Shown in pieces: positions 1 through 11,029 of a stretch of DNA of 64,000 nt. This DNA is from Nymphaea colorata (lineage: Eukaryota > Streptophyta > Magnoliopsida > Nymphaeales > Nymphaeaceae). The position numbers were made by a program, and so were the translations under genes. The notes below the pieces were generated by a model that was not told the origin of the DNA, did no database searches, and saw only the letters and a list, made by a program, of their open reading frames with translations. The stretch covers positions 10,490,571-10,554,570 of the forward strand of contig NC_045138.2 in NCBI RefSeq assembly GCF_008831285.2, given 5' to 3'. How positions within the stretch are numbered: position 1 is the stretch's first letter; every line of letters begins with the position of its first letter.

Positions 1-422
1 TTCATGTATGTTTGTTTTTCTTTTATACCCAGTGGTGAGAGAAATGGATTTCCTTGTAATAGATGAAATGATTATGATTTTATGTTCACGTATAAAATTT
101 TTTGGAATCATGTTTTCAAAAGAAATTCGAAAGCAAGAACCCTCTTCAATGAGGCCTTTGAGACTTAGCCTACGCTCTTACATAAGCCCAAGTTCCTCCC
201 GGCCTATATAGAAAAATCGAAGTCGGATATTTTTCAAGTTATTTATTGATTCTAACTTTTGTAAAGGTATATGGGTATATATATGTTACATATGTATACA
301 TGCACATAATGATCTCTCTTTGTCCTTCTCTCTCTATGATTTAACGTGTTCTTTTATAAATTTTCATATATGTATACATATAAATGAATATATACATGTG
401 TTCTAGTTTCTCTCTCTAGAAT

Positions 423-424
<2 letters not shown>

Positions 425-476
<52 letters not shown>
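425..476. repeat. (TA)n microsatellite
   Basis: This is an uninterrupted TA dinucleotide run inside the LTR. The other LTR copies have TA/CA runs at equivalent places (about 10880-11030 and 22200-22280), so the microsatellite is part of the LTR family and varies in length between copies. Confidence 0.95.
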
Positions 477-478
<2 letters not shown>

Positions 479-1074
479 TATGTGTATATATGTATTCTTC
501 TATCTCTCCCTCTTTAAAAACTTATTCTTTTCTCTCTCTAAAATCTTATTTTCTCTGTCTAAAATCTTTCTCTCTCTCCCCCCTTCTAAAATCTTCTTCT
601 CCCTCTTCATTTGAGTTAGTACTTTCCATTCACGAGCTTTCATGTATGTAAGTATATGCATATATATGTTTACATATATATATGTATAAATATGTACAAG
701 TATATGCATTTCTCTCTCTCTTTAAAACTTTTTCTTTCGTGATTTGAAAATCTCTTTCTCTTTCATTTTCTCCATATTCCTCTTGAATTAAAATCTTTTC
801 TCTCTTCCCTTTCGTTGAATATTCCTCTCTTAAGATTTAAGAATTTAACTTTTCATTATCAACTTCACCAAGGTGAAACTTAAATAATGATCCAGTATTT
901 GATTCATGTTTGATGGTCTACAACCCCATTGCATTTTTTTAAAAAAAAAATCCTCTTCATAAGAATATTTACGACAATTATATAGATTAAAAAAGAAACT
1001 TAGATGTATGTGATGATAGGAATGCTTTTAGATGAATGATATGATAGGAGTAAATAATTTGCTTTCAATCATAT

Positions 1075-1410
1075 AGAATCGATATATTCATGCATTCATA
1101 TTCACTTGTGCAATTTACAAATGATCATAAAGCACCTTTCTGAAAGAACTTAAGCACGATAAAATGAGCTCTAGTTAGGTAGTAACCGAATTAAAGTAAA
1201 ATCTTAAACCTACTTAAATTCTTATGAGAACACTAAATCAATAGAATCGATATATTCATGCATTCACATTCACTTGTGCAATTTACAAATGATCATAAAG
1301 CACCTTTCTGAAAGAACTTAAGCACGATCAAATTGAGCTCTAGTTAGGTAGTAACCGAATTAGAACAAAATCTTAAACCTACTTAAATTCTTATGAGAAC
1401 ACTAAATCAA
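1075..1410 (+). repeat. 168-bp tandem duplication inside the LTR
   Basis: Copy 1 (1075-1242) and copy 2 (1243-1410) both begin AGAATCGATATATTCATGCA and both run through to AACACTAAATCAAT, with only a few substitutions. The LTRs at 9897 and 21071 show a single copy of the corresponding segment (for example about 10270-10440). The duplication is therefore particular to this copy and fairly recent. Confidence 0.9.
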
Positions 1411-1770
1411 TTTCAAAAAGTGATCTTCAAAGGTTTCCCAATGATATTTGTAAAGATTTTTCAATTCAAAATCTTCCAAATCAAAATGTTTTATACTCTC
1501 AAAAGATTCTTCAAAACTTTCTCAAAATTTGAAATATCAAATCTTCAATATTTTTTCAAACACTACACCGCATTTAGGATGAAAAATATGTTTAAGCAAA
1601 AACAAAATACATCAAGAATAAGCATAGCCTTTAAATTGGTCACCCTCGATAAAGGCACCGGAAACTTTTAGTACTCGTATCAACGGGTGTGTCCTTTTCC
1701 CTCTCATTTCAAAATAAAACCTCATTTTTCTGAAGCACTCCAAAGACTAGAAAATTTGATGATGGAAACA

Positions 1771-3240
1771 TACCTTTTTGCATCCAACCTCGCCTTCACT
1801 CGATCGTGCCATTAGTTTTTACGTTTGATTTGAACACACGGTAGCATCCAATTATATTCATTATTGGTTGTCGTGGAACTAAATCCCATCTGTTTGTAAT
1901 TTTTAATGCATTCATCTCGTCATGCGCAGCAGCCAACCAATCTGCATGTGCCACTATTTCATTTATTGAGTTAGTCTCCTTCGTTGAAGTAGTACAAGTT
2001 AGTAAATACTTGTGGTTTTGCAATGCCTTATCTCAATTTGTTGAGTACATGCTGCTGGTGATAAACTGGTCTGCTCTGCTTGGTTTTCAATTCCTTCAAC
2101 ATCACTTGTAGTTTCTTTGATCCTCTTCAGACTATGAAAATTCCTACTATTCTTGATTTGCTTGGTTAGTATGCACAATAATGACTTCAATTATTACATT
2201 TTCTCTACTTACAGGAGTTATGGTGTCACTACATTGGGTTGGCATCACATCATGTTTTTGAACTTCTTGTTCAATCATGACATTAGTTGTCTTTTTATCA
2301 TTAAGGAACCATGCATCGTATGGAATCATCTTTACTCCAGCATCCTTTCCAGTTGGGACCTTAAATGGAGAGTCTACCCATCGAAAATTATATGTTTGGT
2401 GATGTATGCCCCGCCTGTTTCCTTTTGCAAGCACATGTAACCTTTATGGGATGCACTATATCCTAAAAACACACATGGTGATGATTGTGGTTGTAACTTG
2501 TGTGTTGTGTAATTTCTCAAATATGGATAACATAAACAACAAAATTTGCTCATATAATTATGATCAAGTTTGGTATAAAATATTATTTCATATTGCGATT
2601 CCATATTTAGTACACTTATAGGCAATCAATTATGTATCCAAACTGCTGTATTAAATGCTTCAATTTAGTATTTTTAAGGTGAAAATGCACTAAACAACAT
2701 TGCCAAGCCCGACTTAGTTATATTCTGATGTTTTCTCTTGGCCAATCCATTCTGTTGAGGGGTATAAGGGCAAGATATTATGTGATATATCCTATTAACA
2801 TCTGTTACCTCTTTCATTGTATGATTGTTGAACTCTGTCCCACCTGTCTGAATGAAATATTCTTATTGGTTTATTAAACTGAGTTTTGACATAAACCAAA
2901 AAATTTTCAAGACAAAAGATAAATGTCGATTTCTCTTTTAAAGGAAAAATCCGGCAATATCTGGTTATGTCATCAACAATGGCAGAATAACAATGCATCC
3001 ATTCAACAGATTTGATTGGAGAGGGCCTCTATAGATCACAATGGATTTTATCGAAAGCATCAGTAGTTTCTTCAAGTTTTCAAATGGCAGACGACATGAT
3101 TTTGATAGAGCACTCCCAAAACATACATGCTTCTCCATATTTTTCACACTATATATCTGTTTGTTTTTCTTCAAAAACTGTAAAACATTAAAATTGACAT
3201 GGGCTAATCTTCTATGCCAAGTATCTAAATTAGCTACATT
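1771..3240 (-). pseudogene. copia pol remnant: pre-integrase, integrase, start of RT
   Basis: Pieces in order on the minus strand are as follows. A GAG-pre-integrase/integrase start lies at about 3174-2965. An integrase core follows at 2998-2795 (FHSDRWD-like, with the usual acidic residue). The integrase C-terminal motif SSPCVFLGYSASHKGYMCL lies within 2625-2374. The start of the copia RT (HDEMNALKITNRWDLVP) lies within 2023-1796, continuing to an ARLDAK-like stretch at about 1780. Family members have ARLVAKGY there, so the break falls inside the RT N-terminus. Frames change between pieces and stops are present. No intact catalytic protein is possible. Confidence 0.85.
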
Positions 3241-3400
3241 CTAATGATTGGAGAAATTCACCTCCCTTATTGCCGGTTGTAGAGTATAAAGATTACCCTG
3301 TCTTGGTCCTTTATTAATGACCTGCACCCTTCCCCTGGTCTTTATCTTGACACCATCACATGAAAACAAAAAATCTATGGGTGAAACATTTGTGAGTTGG

Positions 3401-3571
3401 GTAGAAATTAAAACTATGGATGGAACTTTGAAATTAGATAATGCATTAGTGGTTCCAAAAATCAAGAGGAACCGCATTTCTATAACTTATAGAAATGAAG
3501 TTCCTCTTGATTTTTGAAACCTCTAATGCATTATCTAATTTCAAAGTTCCATCCGTAGTTTTAATTTCTAC
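3401..3571. repeat. 83-bp inverted duplication of copia protease sequence
   Basis: Bases 3401-3483 and 3489-3571 are nearly perfect reverse complements around a centre at 3486 (TTCTATAACTTATAGAA). Each arm encodes the same protease-region peptide (EIKTxDGTLKLDNAL), one on the plus and one on the minus strand. This is a local palindromic duplication of the element's own coding DNA rather than a transposon terminus. A transcript through it could fold into a long hairpin. Confidence 0.92.
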
Positions 3572-4535
3572 ATCTCCAAAGTGTGAGATGCCAATAAAGC
3601 TACCATCTCCTACCATAATCTTCTCATATCCATCATACTGAACTAGGTTTGGCAGCATACCTGGCTCTACAATTACTTGCGAGGTTGCCCCTGCATATGG
3701 AAGCCAGGCTTGATCTTGGTTATCTGCCATTTTTACCATAGCTAATGCCTCTGGTGCATCATCAGCCTTGTAGGTGCTATTGAACCTATGCCAACATCTA
3801 ATAGCAGTATTATTTGGTTAAAACATAATTGACAAATCATACCTCTTTCTTTGTTAACAGATTTGCCTTTGCAGTGTTCTTGTTTCAGTTTATTATTGTT
3901 TTGTATATGTCCTTCCTTTTTTGTCTCTACTTGTGCTCCTTGATTGCCATGGTAGTAGGAATTGAATCCCCTACCCTGCGAGGTGAAGTTTTGTCCACCT
4001 CTTCCCCTTCTATTATTTCGAAAATATTGTCTTTGCATGTAAAAGGCAGTATTATGCTCCATGTTTCTTTCATCGTGATTCAACATTTTTAGAGTTTTGT
4101 GGCTTTGGAAGAGTGGAATCAGCTTCTTATAAGATTGTATTGGGGGTTTCAACATGGATGTAATGAACAATTCACAGCCTGCCCCTAATTCATTTAGGAG
4201 TAGAAAAACCTCTGTATGATCATTAACAAGATTTCCTATTGCTGCCAATTCATCACGTGTTTTTGAAAACTATAATATAATCATTCATACCCATGCTCTT
4301 CTTCTTGTGCATCTGCAATTTTTGTAACAAAAAACACTCCCTCTCTTGTGAATCAAGTGTATATGCCTCTTCTAATGCTCTTCATGATTGTTCAGTTGTC
4401 TCCAACCCCACGACCATCCCAATAACATCTTCAAAGAGTGTAGTAGTGATCCATCTTCACAGAAGACTATTTAGTTTCTTCCATTGCATTGAGTGTAGAA
4501 GGATAGGGATATTTCTGAGCAGATGACACAGCCAT
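3446..4535 (-). pseudogene. copia gag-protease remnant
   Basis: The likely gag start is an ATG at 4535, just inside the primer binding site, reading MAVSSAQKYPYPSTLNAMEE. A stop soon follows, and the frame is recovered in 4248-3742. That piece contains the UBN2-like gag portion, an RGRGG-rich stretch and a zinc-knuckle remnant (CQLCFN). The protease/pre-integrase portion follows at 3739-3446. The usual D[ST]GA active site reads DxAWLPYAGATSQV-like here, so the catalytic Asp is not in its normal place. Gag packages element RNA and protease matures it in intact relatives. Here both are broken. Confidence 0.8.
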
Positions 4536-4550
4536 GATGTTTCCCTTTAT

Positions 4551-4562
4551 CTCTTTGATACC
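4551..4562 (-). other. primer binding site (initiator Met tRNA type)
   Basis: The minus strand reads GGTATCAAAGAG directly next to the LTR. This is close to the TGGTATCAGAGC complementary to the 3' end of initiator tRNA-Met that most plant copia elements use. Its position fixes the inner edge of the LTR and the orientation of the element. Confidence 0.75.
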
Positions 4563-4832
4563 GTAAAGGGTTTTGGAATCAGTATACAGGTAGCGGTAGA
4601 GGCACGTAGAAGGGAGGAATGAAGGAAGTCTTTTCTCTATTCTTCATTGACTCAATACAGTGTATTGCAAGGGAAATATATAGTTCTGATTACCCACAGA
4701 AGCAAGGTTAACCAGTGACTAGACACCTTGTTTAGAAAATATGTTGCAAGAAAATATCTCAAAAATATTTATTTTGATATGGAATCTTCAATTATTGACT
4801 CCACCATCTGATTTTTTTGATGATGCATAACA
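4563..4832 (-). repeat. copia 5' LTR, about 270 bp
   Basis: On the minus strand the LTR begins TGTTATGCATCATC (at 4832) and runs to the primer binding site. A TATA-like stretch (ATATATTTCCC on minus, near 4675) could be its promoter. No second LTR of this element is in the window, so boundaries rest on TGTT at one end and the PBS at the other. Confidence 0.65.
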
Positions 4833-5131
4833 GAGCCCTCAGCAAACCTTGATCCTTGGATCAGCACACTTTGGACTAGCTTGTGATTCAATAAGAATAT
4901 ATACATATATATATATACTGGAAAATTGAATGGTAACACAAGTCACCTAGCAACCTAACCAGGCCATATGATCTATCATGATAGATGGTTAAGATAAAAA
5001 CAAGGAGAAAAAAGTAATAAACATTTTTTGTCATCTAGCATTAGTTCACACATTTTTCTTCTTGTTTTTTTCTCAACCATTTATCTATTTCAAATGGATG
5101 TCTCTAGTTAAATGGTTCGAGCCAAAGTCGT

Positions 5132-5181
<50 letters not shown>

Positions 5182-5735
5182 AGAGAAAGAGAGAGAAAGA
5201 GAGAGACAGAGAGAGAGAGAGCCTAACTTGGATCAGCATTGAAGATGAACCACAATGGAAGGAGTCGACATTGCAATAGAGTGAGCCAAAGAGGGAGAGA
5301 GAGTAGAGAGGGATAGTGAAAGGGAAGAAGGAGAGCGTGATATGAGGAGAGGGGGAGAAGATACTATTCAGTTCAGAAGATCTAGGATAGGGAGAGAGGA
5401 GCTCAACTATTGTCTTCTAAACTAGATCCCAGGGTAGAATGTAGTGGGTGTATGTACCTCATATCAGCATGTTTCGTCTGTTCCCACTTGACATTTTCTA
5501 AAATATTTGTTATCATCAGAGTGTTGATTAGATTATCTTAGAATACCTTGTGACCCATCTGCAACATGACACTGAATTTTTTTAGCACTTTCTAGGCCAA
5601 AATCAGACTTACATATTGAAAGAACATGAGTTTTAAAATTTCTAGGTTATAGATGCATTCATACAATTTTTTGCATGAGGGCATGAGTTTACGACCTCCA
5701 TCTTAGGATGATAATACCATGGACAAGACATGTGA

Positions 5736-5790
<55 letters not shown>

Positions 5791-6427
5791 ATTTTAATAT
5801 GTTTGTAAAGCATGCTTTGTTTGAAGTTGTTTGTCAAAAAACATTTATTTTTTAATCAATTTTTTGATTTGAGGTTAATTTTATTTAAACTAAAAAATGC
5901 TTAGTACATGTTTCCTATCAAATCATTCTCATTCTTAAGATCACATGTATATGGTTCGATTGTACATAAAATACTGGTTTGATAATCAAATTTAGAATGT
6001 CTTTTTCTTGTCGTAACCCAAGTTGATACGAGGTATACAATAAGAAGCAAATTTATGTCAATGGGATAATTTTACCTTTCTCTCTTCATTCAAAGAGGAC
6101 ATAGAAGAAGTTAGATCACAGATATGAAAATTAGAAATGAGACCATATGATCCAGCACCATTAATTCTCTACTTCCCCCTCTATATGTGTGTGTGCATAC
6201 ATGTTAAAAAGAACATTCCACGAAGAATTTGGAGAAACAGATAGGAACTAGATTGTAATATTAAAGAATATTTAAATGTGATACGTAGAGTATATTTTAG
6301 TATCTAATATTTTCTTTTTAATTTTGGTCTCAATGAGATCACTCTTATGCCAAGAGACTATGCTGCTTGCTTAGTGCTTAACCTAAAATGCCGAGCTAGT
6401 GCCTCTACCCTAAGGCTTATGTTTAGA
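4833..6427. other. no gene seen; microsatellites
   Basis: I see no coding sequence or recognisable transposon ends. Notable are TA runs at 5137-5178 and 5738-5787, and a GA-rich stretch at 5179-5220 and again at 5290-5400. Confidence 0.7.
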
Positions 6428-8997
6428 CACTACAAAAAAGGATGGATTCACTGATGTGTGGGAAAATAGAAGTCAGTGAAATGGCACTTTTACAAATATT
6501 CAGGGATGCATGTTGGTGAAAGGAAACTTTTATTGACGTCCGAAGAAAAACATCCGTGAGATTGAGCCTTCACTAGCGTCCACCACTAGGATGTTATTGA
6601 AATTGGGTTTTTATCGATGTCTGGTTTGCAAACGTGGGTAAATAGTATACCTTTACCGATGTTAGGCATCAAACGTGGGTAAAAGTTTAGACTTATGTAA
6701 GGAGTTGATGCCCACAAGAATCTGATCGGTGTCTGACATACTAAATGGATTTCAAATCAATTGTTTTACATTTGCTGCCCTACAAAAACCAATTTAAACA
6801 ACAAAGATCAACCTTTTTCTTATTCGTACATATGTGGACATTCCAAGTTCATCTACACTGAAATACCTAAAGGTACCATTTGTTACTTTGGATATATATA
6901 TATAGAACTAGGTAAAACTAGACCTGTAAAAGCCAAATTAGTCAACAATCATATATGCTTACTATGACAATTAGGTTGATCTTTCTTATTATTAATATAT
7001 GCTTATACATCATGCCGTGATGAGGGTAACATGGGCCCTCAATTTCTCTAACACCGCGAGCCAACATCATCATAGTACAGAGACTACAATTCCAAAAGCA
7101 AATGTAATCTTCCCAATTTGAAGTAGCTAACAATTATATTGTCTGTCATCAATAATATATATGAACAAACTCTAGGTGTCCTAGCTGACCAACTTGGGCA
7201 ACTTGTCCTTGACACCATTGTCATGGAAAATCATATTATTACTGACATGCAAAAAATGTCAGTAATGCTTTGTAAAATGTCAGTAAAACTTGTGTTTTCA
7301 ACAATGAGTAAAAATTCAGTAGGTGTTACTAACATATTGACTAAAACATTGGTGTACACATATCTTTACTGAAATTCGAGAAAACATCAATGTAGGAAGA
7401 ACTTTAGTGTTGTTTCATTGCAATTCGGTGGAGGAAGGAGGGATCGAAGGAGAAAAGAATTCCTGTGAGAAGGAGAGAGACATAGGAGAAGGAGCATTTT
7501 CATCCGATGGCTACTTATGGCTGCATCGGTTACTTATGGCAGCTGATCTTGCTGTTGTTGACCACTGCCGCTGATGTTGCTGCTGATGGTTTTTCATGGG
7601 AGGAAGAAAAAGGGATTCTGTGAGATTTGGAGAAAGCAAGGGAGAATTACAGATAAACAACGAGTCAAGTAAATGAGACTCAACTCGGTAAAGCTTGTCT
7701 CAAGCTCGAGTTTATGGAATGACTCGTCTATATAACCGAGTCAAGCTCGAGTTCACTCGACTCAACTTGCATAACTCGTAAAGCTCGTCTTCCTGCCTTA
7801 TTAGTGCTTTCGAGTCACCTGCACCTGCAATCTCTGTTTCTGCAGCTTCTACCCCTATCGCTCTTTCTCTTAACATGCAGCCATAATCTATTTGCAGCCG
7901 CTTCTATCTCTCACTTTCTCTTTCTCTTTCTCTTGAGCCAGAAAACTGGTCTTTTTAACAAAAGTCATTTTTCTGCTCACCTGTTGTTAACTTTTACAAA
8001 AGAAAGTAGCTATTCTTCTGCCATTCAAGCCAAGTTTTCTTCCTTTTTTAGCTCGACTTTCTAGGAAAAAAACTTTTTCCTATTTACCAAATAAAATATT
8101 TTAAAAAGTGGCTATTCTCCTCCCGCTATCACCTCATCACAACTCTCAGCAACATTTATTAATGAGAAAGTTAAGTTACTTAGGAGGGTATTAAATTTTT
8201 TGGGTTTAGTGGCCGTGTTGAGCTCGAATATAATTCGTTGAGCTCGACTCAAGCTTGAGCTGAGCATTTTAAGGCTGGTGTTCAAGCCTTCCTGCAGTTT
8301 TTAGTTTGACTGTGTTTTATGTGAAGGCAAACATTGGTAATAACAAACATTACCATCAGTATAGTCAAACATGTCCTAAACATCCAGAGCGAGAAAGACA
8401 GTAAAATCAAATTATTGGCCTTTATTGACATGCATCAACAACCGTCATTAGTGTTGACTCAATGTTCATTGATGCGTAACAAAAACACGTCATTAAATCT
8501 TTGAGCTTTACTAATCGCCAGGAGGGAAATGTCAATGACTACTAAAATTTACTATCATTTGAGAATGAACATCAATAAAAGGATGACCAAATAGAAATTT
8601 TCTGTTGTATGCGCTCCTAATGTTAGTAAAAGGGTAACCAAATAAAGGCATGACCTAAACTGTGGAATTCTGAGTAGAATTATCTGGTATTGTTTGGAGA
8701 TTCAATGACGGTCAGAAGAGAATCGTCAATGACTGAAGATTTACTGATGTCCAGAAAGAAGCCCTGTAAAAAAAATTTCTGACATGCACCTCACATTAGT
8801 AAAAAAAGGTGCACGATATCCTTCAACAGAAGCTCGTCGATAAATTTTGGAAGCCACACTGACGGTAGAGCCAAACATTGATGAATAAAGGATATACTGT
8901 TGTTTGGCCTATGTTGTTAGTCAATGTGGTTGATTTACTGATGTTTTCTCTACAAAAATCAGTGAATGCAAAAAGACCTTTCTTCTTTTATTGTACC
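6428..8997. mobile_element. possible non-autonomous CACTA-type element
   Basis: The left edge reads CACTACAAAAAAGG, matching the CACTACAAGAAA-type ends of plant CACTA (En/Spm) transposons. The right edge, CTTCTTTTATTGTA at about 8981-8995, looks like a decayed inverted copy. Both flanks are packed with short variants of ACTGATGTC/GTCAGTGAA (6450-6720 and 8400-8960) in both orientations, as in CACTA subterminal repeats. No transposase is present. The 3-bp target duplication cannot be confirmed because the right terminus is degraded. It could instead be another DNA transposon with subterminal repeats. Confidence 0.45.
7655..8290. repeat. block bounded by GCTCGAG-rich inverted motifs
   Basis: Both ends are dense in CTCGAG/AGCTCGA words: near 7680-7790, and near 8217-8270 with GAGCTCGACTCAAGCTTGAG. 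The middle is CT-rich. The same vocabulary recurs at about 25460-25790. The pattern suggests a dispersed element inserted within the CACTA-like one. I found no clear target-site duplication. Confidence 0.35.
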
Positions 8998-9896
8998 CAA
9001 GATTTTTGGCCAAAAATTTCTTTAATTTGATTTTTGTTAGTCCATGTGATGCTGCAAGTCCGACTCTTTTCTCATCCTAAATGTGACAATGCTTAAGGAG
9101 AGATGAGAATATCTTGATTGCTTTACAAGTAGGTACAAGAGATATTTAAAGAAGGGAACAACAGATAACGCCTATATCGCAAGTAACAACTTGCTAAAGA
9201 TAAATGAAATAATTATTATCGCTACTCCTACAAATGGGGGATTTACAATCCATGGAGATAAGTAATGCCAACATAATGTTCCTTATTACCTAGCCGAAAG
9301 TCTTCTCTCTCACTGCTGACCAAGTTTGTTTACATTGCATAATCATCCCATACCTGCTAGCATTGCATTTTAAAGCGTACCATGTCCAATGACCAACTCA
9401 ATGTCAACTTGGGTCAACCACTTCTACCAAGCTCATCTATTGCCGACAAAATGATCCTTACCTGTTGCATGCCAATTTGATGTGTTCCTATTGACCACCC
9501 ACCCAAGAATCTTTGCTCATCTGGGAAGCCAATGGTGGAGCCATGAAAATTTTTTAAGGAACATTCATTCACAGATTTCTATATCCAAAGGGGCACTTAG
9601 AGCAAATATTTGAAGATGTTTGTGTGAAAATGAAGAAACATTGAGGGACAGCTTGTAAGTGGCTCCACCACTATGGCAAGCATTCCGACACTCAACCAGC
9701 ACCGCCACACATCAGCAAGTTCTTCTTCGAATTTCTCACAAGTTCTACACTCACAATCATTCACATCAACATACATTCAATTGAGCACCCTACCAAGTCT
9801 CGTGAAACCTGTTAATATATTGATGTCATTACATTGAAACTGTTTTTTTCTCATGGCTAAATTCTCCAGCAGGGAGTTTTGCTACCAATGAGGTCC
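8998..9896. other. no gene seen
   Basis: This is AT-rich sequence with no long ORF and no recognised motif, between the CACTA-like block and the first LTR of the Tat element. Confidence 0.6.
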
Positions 9897-10891
9897 TGTT
9901 CGCATCCCAAAAACATTTTGGTTTTTGGAGTGCTCCAAAAAAATGAGATTTTATTTTGAAAATGAGAGAGAAAGGGACACGCCCGTCCGTATAAGGATCG
10001 ATCGTTCTTGGCTCCTTTATCGGAGGTAATCAAACCAACGGCTATCTTTATTATTAATGCATTTTTTTTAGCTTAAATATCTTTTTTATTCTAAATGTGG
10101 TGTTGTGTTTGAGAAAATAATTGAAGATTTGATGTTTCAAACTTTTTGAAAAAGTTCTTTAAATAATCACTTGAGAATGTAAAACATTTTGATTTGAGAA
10201 AATTTTGAATTGAGAAATCTTTACAAATACCATGTAGCAAGTTTGGAAAATCATTTCTGAAGTGGATTTAGTATTCTCTTAAGACTTTTGGTAGGTTTAA
10301 GGTTTTGCACTAATTTGGTTACTACCTAGTTAGAGCCCTATCTCATCTTGCTTAAGTTCATCTGGAGATGTGCTTGTGATCATAAGTGATGTTAAGTAAG
10401 TGTAAATCCTTGAATGCATTGATCCTACAAGATTAGAAGAGAATAATTCATTTCTACGACAAAATTCATCTAGAAACATTCCTACCATCACATACATCTA
10501 AATTTCTTACTTTTATTTATAAGATTGTTATAAATATTGTTATGAAAAGAGAAAAGTTTTTGAAAATGAAATTGGTTGGTAGACCATCAAACATGATTCC
10601 AATATTGGGTCATTACTTGGTTTTTTTTGTCTTAATGAAGTCGACAACTAAAACCTTAGATCTTTAAAGAAAATATCCAAAAGACTGAAAAAGATGAAAT
10701 ACTTTCATAGAAAGAAAGAGAGAGAAAAAAGAGATCACTGAATGAAAGATTTTAAAAGAGTGGGAGATATGTATTTCTATATGTATGTATATATGTATGT
10801 GTACACATGTATATGTATACATATATGTACATGTATGCATGTGAAAACTTTTGAAAATGAAGTATATATACATACATACATACATAGATAT

Positions 10892-10926
<35 letters not shown>

Positions 10927-10993
10927 AGAAATTTTTAGGAGAAGACATTTAACTTGAAAAAAGAAATAAATGATTCTAGAGAGAGAAAATAGA

Positions 10994-11029
<36 letters not shown>

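Larger units (their letters stand above)
1..1770 (+). mobile_element. Tat/Ogre-type LTR, 3' part, cut by the window start
   Basis: This block is the reverse complement of the LTRs at 9897-12820 and 21071-24269. Shared landmarks are the stretch around 120-215 (matching about 22540-22620 on the other strand), the 'catcatacatcta'-like region near 1000, and the terminal part near 1690-1750 (CTCATTTC..AAAATAAAACCTCA). It ends near 1770 with a degenerate GATGNAACA, matching the GATGCGAACA end of the other copies. It therefore lies in plus orientation, and its element would extend left of the window. It has no coding capacity. Short ORFs here also occur in the other LTR copies and are not genes. The family assignment rests on the complete element further right. 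Confidence 0.8.
1771..4832 (-). mobile_element. Ty1/copia retrotransposon, 5' portion, interrupted
   Basis: Read on the minus strand, the order is LTR (4832-4563), primer binding site, gag, protease, GAG-pre-integrase, integrase core, and the first part of reverse transcriptase. The RT stops at about 1771, directly against the Tat LTR end. The order gag-PR-IN-RT is diagnostic of Ty1/copia. Several frameshifts and stops break the reading frame, so the element is dead. The missing RT-RNase H and 3' LTR would be expected left of the window if the Tat element inserted into it. Confidence 0.88.
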
